DNA of 64,000 nucleotides from assembly GCF_000710345.2 (NCBI RefSeq), contig NZ_JHEL01000015.1, positions 1,178,001-1,242,000 on the forward strand, in the 5' to 3' direction. A model generated the notes under the pieces. That model saw nothing but the letters and a program-made list of their open reading frames with translations. It was not told the origin of the DNA and ran no database searches. The translations under genes were made by a program, and so were the position numbers. Source of the stretch: Curtobacterium sp. S6. Its GTDB lineage: Bacteria > Actinomycetota > Actinomycetes > Actinomycetales > Micrococcaceae. This document shows, piece after piece, positions 16,276 through 25,347 of this stretch (its first letter is position 1; every line of letters starts with the position of its first letter).

Positions 16276-16281
16276 TATGCT
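16276..16281 (+). promoter_or_regulatory. -10 hexamer (TATGCT) of a probable leaderless promoter
   Basis: TATGCT ends six bases before the ATG at 16288 and there is no SD between them, which supports that start and a leaderless message. Confidence 0.5.
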
Positions 16282-16287
16282 TGCCAC

Positions 16288-17280
16288 ATGTCTTCCCAGT
16301 CTCCGGTCACCCGCGCCCTGGCAACGTTTTGCGCCGGGGTACTGATCGCCGGAGCCCTGGGCGTCGCGGTCATGGCCTTGATCGCGGCCTACGCGTTCGG
16401 GCCGACCGCGCCGGTGCGGGATTACATTCAGGCGATCCGCAATGGCGACGGTGGCAAAGCGATGGCGCTGCTGGACGCGAAGGTGCCCGACTCGAACGCC
16501 GCCATGCTCGACGGTCATGCCCTCTCCGAGTCGACGAAGACCCTGGGACATCTCCGCTACGAAGTCCAAACCGTCTCCGAGGACCGAGCCGTCGTCACGG
16601 TGCGCTATCGGCTCAATGACAAGGACTCCTCGACGGAGATCCCGGTCCACCGCACCGGAGTGCACGCCGGCGTCCTGGACGACTGGGAGATCGACTCGAC
16701 GACCCTTCCCACGCTCAACGTCACGGCCCCCGGGATCGAAACCGCGACGCTAAACAGGGAGAAGGTCGGCGTCCCCCAGGGCTCCGAAAAGTTCGCCGTG
16801 TTCTTCCCCGGGGTCTACACGGCTCAGTACAGTTCCTCGCTGCTGAGCGCCCGGGAGTCGACCACCACGGTGACCAGCGCGGATCCCACCAAGACCGTGG
16901 ACCGGAACCCGTCGTTGACCCTGGACCTCGCGCCCAGTGCGCAGGCCAAGGACTCGATCAGGTCCCAGGTCGACGACGTCCTCAAGCGTTGCGCCGCCCA
17001 GGACTCCCTCTATCCCCCGGGTTGCCCCTTCGAATACGACTTCGACGGTCGCGTCCAAGGGGACGTCACGTGGTCGATCGTCGAGAAACCCGATTCGTCG
17101 GCGACCATCGACGCGCAGGGACGCTGGAAACTAACCAATCCCCAGGGCAAGGCCCGCATCAGGTTCCAGGCGCTGGACCTCTACACCGGAAAGGTCACCT
17201 CGGTGGATGAGACCGTGCCGTTCCAGCTCAATGCCGAGCTGCGCGTCAACGGCGACTCGGTCGAGCTGGCCCGGAAATAG
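16288..17280 (+). CDS. Membrane-anchored extracytoplasmic protein of unknown function
   Basis: This is a 330-residue protein with one N-terminal helix (ATFCAGVLIAGALGVAVMALIAAY, about residues 10-35) and a large extracytoplasmic part. The first soluble segment (VRDYIQAIRNGDGGKAMALL, then a YRL-containing strand region) looks like an NTF2-type fold. The rest contains a Cys pair (KRCAAQDSLYPPGCPFEYD) that probably forms a disulfide outside the cell. I recognise no catalytic motif. The ATG at 16288 is preferred over the longer frame because of the -10 hexamer six bases before it. Its stop codon abuts the stop of the opposite-strand gene with no base between. Confidence 0.65.
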   Translation: MSSQSPVTRALATFCAGVLIAGALGVAVMALIAAYAFGPTAPVRDYIQAIRNGDGGKAMALLDAKVPDSNAAMLDGHALSESTKTLGHLRYEVQTVSEDRAVVTVRYRLNDKDSSTEIPVHRTGVHAGVLDDWEIDSTTLPTLNVTAPGIETATLNREKVGVPQGSEKFAVFFPGVYTAQYSSSLLSARESTTTVTSADPTKTVDRNPSLTLDLAPSAQAKDSIRSQVDDVLKRCAAQDSLYPPGCPFEYDFDGRVQGDVTWSIVEKPDSSATIDAQGRWKLTNPQGKARIRFQALDLYTGKVTSVDETVPFQLNAELRVNGDSVELARK

Positions 17281-19215
17281 TCAGTTCACGCCGCGAAGGT
17301 CCAGGGTCATGCTGCGCTCGTCCGAGGAATTTCCCGTCACCCGAACGGGTATGCCCCAGTCCTGCTGATACAGATGGCAGGCCGCGTGATCGGGGATCTC
17401 GCCCCCTGGTTCGCCGTCGCATGCGGCCGCACGAGCCGTGATATGCAGGACGGCATCCGTGATGTCCGGATTCAGCGTCAGCGTCCGGGTCAGCCCCTGA
17501 GCGGCGCCGGCGCCGTCGGTAATGAATTCCGGCGGCGTCGAGGAGATCTTGAGCTGCGTCGGATCGCCCCATCGATCGTCGAGCTTCTGCCCGGTGGGGG
17601 CGGCGAAGCGAGAGACGATCTCCAGGGTTTCGCCGGCCAGGAGGGACGGCGGACGTTGCGTCTGGGAGGCTCCTTCGTCGACGCGCTGGGCCTGCCGAGG
17701 AATCGGCAACCGGACCACCTGGTGGGCGTTGGCCTCGACCACGAGCAACAACGGCTCGGCCTCCGGGCCCCTGTCCTCGAGCAGAACGTCCGAAGGCTCC
17801 GCGAGGTCCCGGGCCAGCGTGGTCAGCTCGCCCGATGCCGGATCCCAGCGTCGCACCGCGCCGTTGTAAGTATCCGCGAGGGCCACTGACCCGTCCGGGA
17901 GCACGGCAACGCCGAGACAGTGTTGCAGGCGGGCCTCCTCCCGATCGCCGTCGCGGAATCCGAAGTCGAACAGGCCCTGGCCGACCGCGGTGCTCACGGT
18001 GACCGAACCGTTGTCAAAGCTCACCCGGCGCAAGGCGGAGGTTTCGGAGTCCGCGACCCAAACGGTGCCGTCGGGGGCTTGAGCGAGCCCCGAGGACTGG
18101 GCGAACCAGGAGTCGGCCGCGGACCCGTCCAAGAGGCCTTCCGCGCCGGTTCCGGCGAAGACCTGCAAGGTCCCCGCGACCGGTTCGAAGGTGAAGAGCT
18201 GGTGCGTTCCGGCCATCGCGACGACGAAGGCCTCCACACGATCCGACCACACGAGATCCCACGGCGAGGACAGGGAGACGCTCAGGGGGTCTGCCTGGGG
18301 ATCGATCACGTTCGGATCGCCCGTGCGGGTCCCCTCGGCGTCGAGCAAGCGCTGTACGCCGTTGCCCGCGAGGGTGGTCACGGTTCCGTCCTCGAGCGAA
18401 ATGCCTCGCAGGCGGTGGTTGACCGAGTCCGCGACGACGAGATCGTATCCCAGCCGTGCGCGGAGCTTTTCCGGCAGCACCGCCAAGCCTTGGGGTTCGT
18501 TGAAGCGGGCGGCGTCCGCATCACCGTCCTCGTACCCCTTGCTGTTTCCTCCCCAGGACCGCAGAACCCGTTCGAGCGTCGAGTCCAGCTCGACGATGCG
18601 GTGCCGTCCGGTGTCGGTGACCAAGTAGGTCTGGCCCTCGGCACCGGCCGCGCGGAGCTCCTCCGGAACCGCGATGATTTTTCCGGGAAAGGAGAGGACG
18701 CCCTCCTGCTTGGGCCTGGGAACGTACGGCCCGGACCCACGGTGCAGGGTTCCCTTGGCCTCGTGCTCCTCCGCCAGCTCGCGAACGAGCGACACCAGCC
18801 CCTGAACGTGGCCCTCACCCGATAGGTGGGCCACGATGTAGCCTTCGGGGTCGACGACCACGAGGGTCGGCCACGCGCGTGCCGTATAGGCCTGCCACGT
18901 GTTCAGCTCGGGATCGTCCAGAACGGGGTGCGCGATGTCGTACCGGTCTACCGCGGCGGCCAGAGCATCGGGGTCGGCCTCGTGCTCAAATTTGGGCGAG
19001 TGGACGCCCACGGTCACCAGGACGTCCGAAAACTCCTCTTCCAAGGGACGCAGCTCGTCCAAGACATGGAGGCAGTTGATGCAGCAGAAGGACCAAAAGT
19101 CCAGGATCACGATCTTTCCGCGCAGGTCGGACCAGGTCAGGTTCTTTCCGCCGGTGTTCAGCCAATTCCGGCCGGTGAGCTCGGAGGCGCGTACTCGTGG
19201 AGCGCGGTCAACCAT
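17281..19215 (-). CDS. Thioredoxin-like protein with C-terminal NHL beta-propeller (NHLRC2-like)
   Basis: This is a 644-residue two-domain protein. The N-terminal thioredoxin-like domain (about residues 15-160) holds FWSFCCINC, so the redox CxxC is C45-x-x-C48. The remainder (about 200-530) contains NHL-type repeats such as RHRIVELDS, DSVNHRLRGISLEDG and ADTYNGAVRRWDP, followed by a beta-rich C terminus. The architecture matches the NHLRC2 family, whose biochemical role is unresolved in bacteria. The start ATG at 19215 has AAAGAGGA upstream; the frame beyond it lacks support. No signal peptide is visible, so it is probably cytosolic. Confidence 0.85.
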   Translation of the reverse strand: MVDRAPRVRASELTGRNWLNTGGKNLTWSDLRGKIVILDFWSFCCINCLHVLDELRPLEEEFSDVLVTVGVHSPKFEHEADPDALAAAVDRYDIAHPVLDDPELNTWQAYTARAWPTLVVVDPEGYIVAHLSGEGHVQGLVSLVRELAEEHEAKGTLHRGSGPYVPRPKQEGVLSFPGKIIAVPEELRAAGAEGQTYLVTDTGRHRIVELDSTLERVLRSWGGNSKGYEDGDADAARFNEPQGLAVLPEKLRARLGYDLVVADSVNHRLRGISLEDGTVTTLAGNGVQRLLDAEGTRTGDPNVIDPQADPLSVSLSSPWDLVWSDRVEAFVVAMAGTHQLFTFEPVAGTLQVFAGTGAEGLLDGSAADSWFAQSSGLAQAPDGTVWVADSETSALRRVSFDNGSVTVSTAVGQGLFDFGFRDGDREEARLQHCLGVAVLPDGSVALADTYNGAVRRWDPASGELTTLARDLAEPSDVLLEDRGPEAEPLLLVVEANAHQVVRLPIPRQAQRVDEGASQTQRPPSLLAGETLEIVSRFAAPTGQKLDDRWGDPTQLKISSTPPEFITDGAGAAQGLTRTLTLNPDITDAVLHITARAAACDGEPGGEIPDHAACHLYQQDWGIPVRVTGNSSDERSMTLDLRGVN

Positions 19216-19381
19216 CGGATCCTCTTTCCTTCTGAATTCTCTTGCGGTGGGTCTCATCCACGCGAGTGGCTTGCGTCAGGGTAACAAGGCGCATCGCGGG
19301 GATGTTCCCTGTTGCGGCCGTGCGTCACGCACGGTGGAAAAACGTCATATTTCTTCGACCGGGCCTGAGCATGGGGAAAAC

Positions 19382-21652
19382 TCAGCGCCTCGACCTGGGG
19401 TCCGTGGGCTCGCCTTCGTTCAGCGTCGCGAACATGTCGTTGTACGCTTCCAGCTCGGCGTCGCCGTCGCGGTCGGCCTGCCGGTCGATCCTCTTGGCGA
19501 GGCGGCCGTCCGCGATAGACCATTGGACGCCGACGACCACCGCGATCAGCATGGTCGGGATCTCCCCCATGCCCCACATGATCGAGCCGCCCAGTTTTTG
19601 ATCCGCGATCGCCGACAGCCCCCAGGGGCGCCCGACGTTCCCGAACCAGGAGGCCTCCAACAGCGCGTTCGAGCTCATGAGGGCGATGCCGACGAAGGCG
19701 TGATAACCCAGGGTCGCAATCAGCAGGATGAGCCGGATCGCGAACTGAGGACGTCGCGGGATCGGGTCGATGCCGATGAGCACCAGCAGGAAGATGTACC
19801 CGGTCATGAGGAAGTGAACCATCATGAATTCGTGGCCGACGTGATACTTCAGCGCCAGCCCGAAGATCGGGGTGAAGTAGAACAGCACGATCGACCCGGC
19901 GAAGTTCACCGCGGCGAAGATCGGGTTGGTCACCACCTTCGCCCAGGTCGAGTGGGTAAAGCGCAGGATCCATTCACGCGCGCCTCGCGTTCCGTCGGAA
20001 CGGGGTTGCAGGCCGCGCAGCAGCAACGTCACCGGGGCGCCCAGGACGAGGAAGATCGGGATGATCATCGTCAGCAACATGTGCTCGACCATGTGGGCCG
20101 AGAATAAGACGCGGGAATACACGGTAAGGGAGCCCGAGGTCGCGAAGGTCAGAAAGAGGAGCCCGATGATCCACGAGACCAGTCGCAACGGATTCCACGA
20201 AATCCCCCGCGACCTGACCTTGAAGAAGGCCCAGAGGTAGGCGAAGAGCGCCAACACGGCGATCGCGACCCACATCCAGTCCCAGCGCCACGTCGTGAAC
20301 CACGAGGCGGTGTTCGGCTCGGGCGGCATTTCGTACCAGGTGATGATCCTGGCCGGGGAGGCGTCCGGCTTCAGCTGTTCCGGGACCGGCGGGGCCGAGC
20401 GAGACAAGGTGACCGCGATACCGGAGGCCGCGCCCATCAGGATCAGTTCCGCCAGGATGACCTGCCAAATACCCCGGAAGGCCCGGACGGCACCGGATTC
20501 GATGCGCGGGATCAGGTAGAGACGGTGAGCGGCCCCCGCGATCCCGAGCAACAGGGTCAGCGCGGCCTTCGCGACGATCATGGATCCGTAGCTGGTGCCC
20601 AGATCGGACCAGCCGTAGATCCGGATCTCCGAGTTGATGACCCCGGAGAGGAACACCAGGAGGAAACCGGCCAGGGCCAGGATCGAGTAGCGATGCAACA
20701 CCACGACGGCCATCGGGGCGCGCCGGGCCATGGTGCTCTTGCTCCCCCGCTGGCGTTCCGGCAAGGTCCCGGTTCCGGCATCCTTACCGGTGAGCTGGCG
20801 TGAAAGGTACGTGAGGACGATGAGGCCGCCGAACCAGAGGCTCACGCCCAACAGGTGAAGACCCAGCGAGTTGACCGCCCCCATGTGGTCGTCGCCGCCC
20901 GAGGAGTGGCCGCTCAGGGCGAGGGCGACCAAAGCGATCATGGAGACGCCCAGGGTGATCAGCAGACCGAGTAGTTGACGCACGGCGAAGATCAGCGTCG
21001 TCACGACGGCCGCGACCACGACGATGGTCACCTGTTCCTGTCCTCCCGCGATGGACTGCATGTAGCTGATCAGCTGGGAGGTGAAGGCTTTGTCCGTACC
21101 GACGCTGGTGCCCGAGACATCGGCATAGGCCAGGATAAGGACCGCGACGGCGGAGATCGTCCATGTCAGGGACGCAACCGCACCGAAGTTCAGGGCGGCG
21201 GTGAATGGCGGATACTCCGCCTTGCCGGTGTCCTCCGCGTCGAGCAGTTCCTTGGCCTCGTCCGCGGAGGCCGCGGCCATGTCCTCGACGCTGATGACGT
21301 CCGCGTCGACCGTCCGCGCGCTACGCCGTCTCCGTTTTTTCCGTCCGGTCGCATCGGAGGCGTACCGGGGAATCAGGAAGACCACGAAGATCAAGGAACC
21401 CATGGTCGCGGCCATCGACAGGTTGTGGATCGCGGTGGCCACGGGCAACGCCCACCGCACGAACGGCCCAGGATCGTTGAGATCGGTGGCGCTGGACGTG
21501 CCGGTCGCGACCAGCGAGATCACCAGGAAGAGCAGCGTGGCCGCCGGGATGACCAGTAGCCAGGGTCGATAGAACCCTCGCGCCAAGCCCTGCGGGACCT
21601 CACGCTCAATCGCGTTGGCCTTGCGGGGCGTGTTCGACTTGCTGCTCGTCAT
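19382..21652 (-). CDS. Bifunctional copper transport (CopD) and cytochrome c oxidase assembly (CtaG) membrane protein
   Basis: This is a 756-residue integral membrane protein. The N-terminal half has the CopD-type helices, including LHLLGVSLWFGGLIVLTYLSR with its conserved His. The C-terminal part is CtaG/Caa3_CtaG-like, with SAHMVEHMLLTMIIPIFLVLGAP and YHVGHEFMMVHFLMTGYIF, carrying the His/Met residues thought to bind copper. Such fusions are common in actinobacteria and are believed to import copper and deliver it to the terminal oxidase. GAGGAA lies before the ATG at 21652. It heads a run of copper genes on the same strand (PCuAC, CopC), which supports the role. Confidence 0.9.
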   Translation of the reverse strand: MTSSKSNTPRKANAIEREVPQGLARGFYRPWLLVIPAATLLFLVISLVATGTSSATDLNDPGPFVRWALPVATAIHNLSMAATMGSLIFVVFLIPRYASDATGRKKRRRRSARTVDADVISVEDMAAASADEAKELLDAEDTGKAEYPPFTAALNFGAVASLTWTISAVAVLILAYADVSGTSVGTDKAFTSQLISYMQSIAGGQEQVTIVVVAAVVTTLIFAVRQLLGLLITLGVSMIALVALALSGHSSGGDDHMGAVNSLGLHLLGVSLWFGGLIVLTYLSRQLTGKDAGTGTLPERQRGSKSTMARRAPMAVVVLHRYSILALAGFLLVFLSGVINSEIRIYGWSDLGTSYGSMIVAKAALTLLLGIAGAAHRLYLIPRIESGAVRAFRGIWQVILAELILMGAASGIAVTLSRSAPPVPEQLKPDASPARIITWYEMPPEPNTASWFTTWRWDWMWVAIAVLALFAYLWAFFKVRSRGISWNPLRLVSWIIGLLFLTFATSGSLTVYSRVLFSAHMVEHMLLTMIIPIFLVLGAPVTLLLRGLQPRSDGTRGAREWILRFTHSTWAKVVTNPIFAAVNFAGSIVLFYFTPIFGLALKYHVGHEFMMVHFLMTGYIFLLVLIGIDPIPRRPQFAIRLILLIATLGYHAFVGIALMSSNALLEASWFGNVGRPWGLSAIADQKLGGSIMWGMGEIPTMLIAVVVGVQWSIADGRLAKRIDRQADRDGDAELEAYNDMFATLNEGEPTDPRSRR

Positions 21653-21685
21653 CAGTTCCTCGGATCGACGGTCATGGAAAGGGGC

Positions 21686-21727
21686 GCCCTCTCGCCCGCC
21701 CCGAGGACACGGGTCGGGCGAGAGGGC
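21686..21727 (-). terminator. Hairpin terminator after the DyP peroxidase gene
   Basis: A 13-bp perfect stem (21686-21698 with 21715-21727) with a 16-base loop lies just downstream of the peroxidase stop. On the minus strand it is followed by a short CCCCTTTCC tract. Confidence 0.75.
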
Positions 21728-21736
21728 CGTTCAGGA

Positions 21737-23059
21737 TCAAGCCTCGAAGAGGAAATCCCCGATGAATCCGTCCTCGTGACACCCCGGAGGGATCGCGAAC
21801 ACGGCGGAGCCGATAGGAACGGTCCAGGTGTTGAGCATGTCCAGATCGGCCAATCGCTGCTGTATCGGTACGAACTGTTTGACGGGATCGGTTTGATAGG
21901 AGGCAAAGATCAGGCCGGTTTGGCTCACGCCACCGGTGGTCGAGCCGGCCTCCGCGAGTCCCGACGCGTGAGAGACCGGCACGTCATAATTGTACGGTCG
22001 TCTCAGGATTCGCTCGTGCGGGGCCTTGGCCGTAGCCCGCCGGATATGGGCGTATTCGGCGATGACGGGAAACCCGATCGGGGTCTTCGCCGAAAGATCC
22101 ACTGGGTCCGTCTCCTTGCTCCCGGTCAGCGGAGCGCCGTTGGAAATCTTCCGGCCCACCGCGTCCTCGCGACCCGGTCCGTCCACTTCGTCCCACGTGT
22201 CCAAATTCATGTGAATTCGGCGGATCACCAAGGAAGTTCCTCCGTCGACCCAGGGCTTCAGGCCGTCCATATTTCCGTAGACGACCTCGTCCATGCTGGA
22301 GTCCTCCGTGGTCGGATTGATCGTGCCATCGATCTGACCGAAGAGGTTCCGCATGGTCGTGCCCTTCTTCAGGGACCCGGCCGCGTTCCGGAAACCGTCC
22401 TGAACCCAGTGGACGCTGCCGAAACTGCGAGTGTCTTTGAGCAACATGCGTTGCGCATGCGCCAACGTCACCTTGTCGTCGCAACACAGTTGCAGGAGGA
22501 GATCGGCCGGGCCCCAATCGTCAGAGAGCCGGTCGATCTTGTCAAAAGCCGGCAACGGCTTGAGCCAGGTGGGTTTTCCCTGCGGGTTCACGACGTCGAA
22601 GATGCGTTCGCCGAAACCAAAGGTGACCGTGAGGTTCGCGCTGATTTCGGCGAGCTCCGGTTCCTGGTCGTTGAGCGGGGCCTTCCCTGACATCAGGGCC
22701 CGCGCGTCCTCGCTCAGGATGCGCAACAGCCTCTTGATGTCGTCGCGGCCGATCGAGTCCCGAAGACGCAGGCCGATGAAATTCCCGTAGGCAGGCGCCG
22801 GGGTTGCGACGCCGGCCTGTCTCTTGCCGTGGAACTCCACGCGGGAGGATGCCAAGGGTGCGCCCCCGGAGGCGACGGCTTGAGGATTTCCCTCGTTGCC
22901 GTCGCCGCCGGACCCGCCCTCACGGGTGCCGCCGCGGCCGGCGAGCTCAACGCCCACCCCCGCGACGGCACCCGCAGACGCGGTGGCGCCCCCGATCAGC
23001 AGATTTCTGCGGCTCCACAGCGATCGCCGTGGTGCCGATTGCTTCTGATCGTCGGTCAT
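21737..23059 (-). CDS. Tat-exported DyP-type haem peroxidase (EfeB/DtpA-like)
   Basis: This is a 440-residue DyP-type peroxidase. The N terminus carries SRRNLLIGGATASAGAVAG, a twin-arginine signal. Family residues are present: QIDGTINP with the distal catalytic Asp (about residue 240), and AHIRRA with the proximal haem His (about residue 345). The ATG at 23059 is chosen because the longer frame only extends through the neighbouring gene. It lies 11 bases downstream of the PCuAC stop in a copper operon. In Streptomyces a DyP peroxidase (DtpA) sits beside copper chaperones and acts in copper enzyme maturation, so this is a closer precedent than the iron-uptake EfeB. The assignment to DtpA is inferred from context. 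Confidence 0.88.
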   Translation of the reverse strand: MTDDQKQSAPRRSLWSRRNLLIGGATASAGAVAGVGVELAGRGGTREGGSGGDGNEGNPQAVASGGAPLASSRVEFHGKRQAGVATPAPAYGNFIGLRLRDSIGRDDIKRLLRILSEDARALMSGKAPLNDQEPELAEISANLTVTFGFGERIFDVVNPQGKPTWLKPLPAFDKIDRLSDDWGPADLLLQLCCDDKVTLAHAQRMLLKDTRSFGSVHWVQDGFRNAAGSLKKGTTMRNLFGQIDGTINPTTEDSSMDEVVYGNMDGLKPWVDGGTSLVIRRIHMNLDTWDEVDGPGREDAVGRKISNGAPLTGSKETDPVDLSAKTPIGFPVIAEYAHIRRATAKAPHERILRRPYNYDVPVSHASGLAEAGSTTGGVSQTGLIFASYQTDPVKQFVPIQQRLADLDMLNTWTVPIGSAVFAIPPGCHEDGFIGDFLFEA

Positions 23060-23070
23060 ATGCCTCGGCC

Positions 23071-23715
23071 CTAGGACGAGCAGCTGGGCAACTGGCTCGA
23101 TCCGGAGCTCATGTTGTCCATCGAGGACATGTCGTGGCCACCACCGTGGGAAGCGTGCTCCGAGGAGTCCGCTCCCTCGGAGGGCGCGTAGCTCTCCTTG
23201 GCCGCGGTGTAGTCGCGGATGGGGGCATCGACGACGACGGACTTGCCGTCGGAGACCTTGAGCGTGACCTTCAGGCTGTCGCCGGCCAGCAACGAGCACT
23301 TGAGGTTCATCAGCATGATGTGGTCGCCGCCGGGCTTCAGCTCCTTGGACTCACCCGGCTTGAGGGGGAACCCGCCCTTCTTCTCCTGCATCGAGGAGCC
23401 GCCGGTCTTCGGATCGATCACGGTCTCGTGCAGCTGGACCTCGTCCGACGCGTTGGTCGTGGCCGAGGAGATCACCATGTCCTTGTCGGTGGTGTTGGTC
23501 AGGGTTCCGAACACGGCCGTCATGCCCTTGTCCGCCGCCTTGACCCACGGGTCCTTGACCTTGAGGCCCGCGTCCGAGGAGCTTGCGGAGGACGAGGCCG
23601 ACGCCGAACTCGAAGAGCCGCCCGAGGCCTCCTGGGATCCGCCGCACGCGGTCAGGGCGAGGGATGCCGTCAGCACGAGCACGGCAGGGCCCAGAATGTG
23701 TCGTTTATTCTTCAT
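23071..23715 (-). CDS. PCu(A)C copper chaperone lipoprotein
   Basis: This extracytoplasmic copper chaperone feeds the CuA site of cytochrome oxidase. The 214-residue precursor begins MKNKRHILG, with a lipobox ending ALTACG (Cys about 22). The copper-binding pattern of the family is visible: VQLHETVID, then a Met (SSMQEKKGG), then DHIMLM. The C terminus is unusually rich in His and Met (EHASHGGGHDMSSMDNMSS) and ends with a Cys, suggesting an extra metal-binding tail. The ATG at 23715 starts the signal peptide. The gene follows the CopC gene by five bases. Confidence 0.92.
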   Translation of the reverse strand: MKNKRHILGPAVLVLTASLALTACGGSQEASGGSSSSASASSSASSSDAGLKVKDPWVKAADKGMTAVFGTLTNTTDKDMVISSATTNASDEVQLHETVIDPKTGGSSMQEKKGGFPLKPGESKELKPGGDHIMLMNLKCSLLAGDSLKVTLKVSDGKSVVVDAPIRDYTAAKESYAPSEGADSSEHASHGGGHDMSSMDNMSSGSSQLPSCSS

Positions 23716-23720
23716 GAGGA

Positions 23721-24374
23721 TTATTTCCGTTCGTTCTCTTCGTCGCTCTTGCGGGCGCGCACACGCGCCACGAGAAGGGCGACGACGGCCAAGACGCCGA
23801 GGGCGATGATCGCGCCGATCACGGCGCTCACCCATACCGGCAGGCCAGACTTCTGTGAATGATCCGAGGAGTCCGAGTCGGCGGAAGAGGAACCGGAGCT
23901 GGCTCCGGTCGATGCGTTGGCACTAGCGGACGACGCGTTGCCCGAGCCACCCTTGCCCACGGTGAACGTGAAGGACCCTTCGATCGGGTGCCCGTCCTGA
24001 GACACGACGCGCCACGCGACCTTGTAGGTCTCGTCCTTCGCGTCGGAGCTCATCTTCTGGGTGACCTCACGTCCGTTGACGGTGCTGTCCCCCGAGCTGA
24101 CGGTCTTGCCGGTCGAATCGGTCACGATGACCTTGTTGCCGTTCTGCACGTCGGTGATCTCGCCGGAATACGTGAGCGTCACGTGATCCGGCGCCTTGTC
24201 GATCGTGGCGTCTTGCGCCGGATCGGTGCTGACCAACTGGTCGTGGGCCTGAGCGGCCGTTCCACCCGTGAACAGCACGGCGCAGGCCATCATCACGGCC
24301 GCGAGGATCGCGGAGATTCGGCGGGATCGGTTCGGGGTCGTGGTCGTCAAGGTGCTGTGCTCGGTCGAAGCCAT
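23721..24374 (-). CDS. CopC-domain copper-binding protein with C-terminal membrane anchor
   Basis: This is a 217-residue exported protein. The signal peptide (residues 1-43) ends in TAAQA, so the mature protein starts HDQLVSTDPAQD, placing the copper-ligand His at the N terminus as in CopC. DGHPIEGSFTFTV near residue 130 is the other CopC signature with copper-ligand His. A Ser/Gly/Ala-rich linker leads to a single C-terminal helix (VWVSAVIGAIIALGVLAVVALL) and a charged tail. The CopC/YcnJ-type layout and the neighbouring PCuAC and CopD genes point to copper uptake. Start at the ATG at 24374. Confidence 0.9.
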   Translation of the reverse strand: MASTEHSTLTTTTPNRSRRISAILAAVMMACAVLFTGGTAAQAHDQLVSTDPAQDATIDKAPDHVTLTYSGEITDVQNGNKVIVTDSTGKTVSSGDSTVNGREVTQKMSSDAKDETYKVAWRVVSQDGHPIEGSFTFTVGKGGSGNASSASANASTGASSGSSSADSDSSDHSQKSGLPVWVSAVIGAIIALGVLAVVALLVARVRARKSDEENERK

Positions 24375-24454
24375 GGTCGGCTCTCTCTTTCGTCGCTGGA
24401 CTCTCCGGGCCGTGGGCTCGGTGCCCAGGGTCGGTTCCCGGAGTGATGTGTGTT

Positions 24455-25102
24455 CTAGACAGAAGCGACGAAGGCCGGCGGGCCCCGAGGAGATATGGGA
24501 CCGGGAAGAAAAGTGCGCACGCGGACCCGCAACGGAGCGCTGCACGGCAGGGCCCGGCGGGACGAACCCAGCAGGATGGGGCGCGGCAGCATCGGGGCAA
24601 GCCATCGCATGCCGATGCGTATGGCGCGGCGCAGGATCGCGATGGCCTCGTCCCCACGGCGGATCGCCAGGTACGTCAGGACGGCGGCGGCCACGTGCGT
24701 CGCGATCATCGCGGGCGTTAGCTCCGCGCCGTGCGACATCCCGGTCGCGCTCAGCGTTCCCGACCCGTGGTCCATATGAGCCGCGTGCCCCATGGCCATC
24801 GACCCGGACCCGTCGGCGGGCTGCATGACGACTCCGTGGCCCGCTTGGGCGAACAACGTGTGCAGGACGCCCTGGGTGAGCAGGACGCCCACCGCGGTCG
24901 AGACCGCGGAGCCTTTCAGCCCGGCCGCGAGGACCGACAATAAGCCCGAGAGCGCCCAGCACACGAGGATCAGCAGAACCCCCGGGGCATGCCCCATCGC
25001 GGCGATGTGAGAGGCCACGCCCGTGAACGTCGCGATGGTCGCTACCGACCAGCCGCGTGCGAGCAGGGAGAGGCGAGACCTCGGGGCACGACGTCGTGTC
25101 AC
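24455..25102 (-). CDS. Met/His-rich membrane protein of unknown function, probably copper-related
   Basis: The 215-residue protein has a basic N terminus and about four helices (such as WSVATIATFTGVASHIAAMGH and GVLLILVCWALSGLLSVLAAG). Between helices it carries an extracytoplasmic loop rich in Met and His (SMAMGHAAHMDHGS, then GMSHGAEL), a pattern typical of copper-binding loops. No family comes to mind with confidence. It is first in the run that continues with copC and PCuAC, separated from copC by 80 bases. A role in binding or sensing copper is inferred from the loop and neighbours. Confidence 0.65.
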   Translation of the reverse strand: MTRRRAPRSRLSLLARGWSVATIATFTGVASHIAAMGHAPGVLLILVCWALSGLLSVLAAGLKGSAVSTAVGVLLTQGVLHTLFAQAGHGVVMQPADGSGSMAMGHAAHMDHGSGTLSATGMSHGAELTPAMIATHVAAAVLTYLAIRRGDEAIAILRRAIRIGMRWLAPMLPRPILLGSSRRALPCSAPLRVRVRTFLPGPISPRGPPAFVASV

Positions 25103-25287
25103 GATGGTTCACCCCCTGCGGTTCGGCGTGATGACGAGAGAAATCGGCAGTGGCGTGCTCGCCGCCACTCCCGCGCCAGTCTACCAATGGCCGTGCGCCG
25201 ATGGATCCGGGGGCCGTGTGGCGTTGCCGTCATTCCTCACGGGCGCGCCGGGGACGGTTCAGGGCCACGGATTCATCCCCGGCACGA
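25103..25287. other. Intergenic region upstream of the copper gene run
   Basis: About 185 bases lie between the 5' end of the Met/His-rich gene and the HU terminator. The region should hold the promoter of the copper run. I see no convincing -35/-10 pair or copper-repressor box, and no further ORF with an RBS. Confidence 0.4.
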
Positions 25288-25326
25288 CGAAGGCCCCGCA
25301 TCCCATAGTGGGATGCGGGGCCTTCG
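25288..25326. terminator. Strong hairpin terminator downstream of the HU gene
   Basis: An 18-bp perfect stem (CGAAGGCCCCGCATCCCA and its complement) with a three-base loop TAG lies 22 bases past the HU stop. Confidence 0.88.
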
Positions 25327-25347
25327 GTGTTCAGCAGTCTCAGACGA

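Noticed and set aside
19318-19334. CCGTGCG-TCA-CGCACGG hairpin as a terminator
   Set aside because: It is followed by A residues on the plus strand, and on the minus strand the T run comes before the stem rather than after it.
21737-23059. Calling the DyP peroxidase EfeB of an EfeUOB iron-uptake system
   Set aside because: No efeU or efeO is adjacent; the neighbours are copper genes, so the DtpA-like context is a better description.
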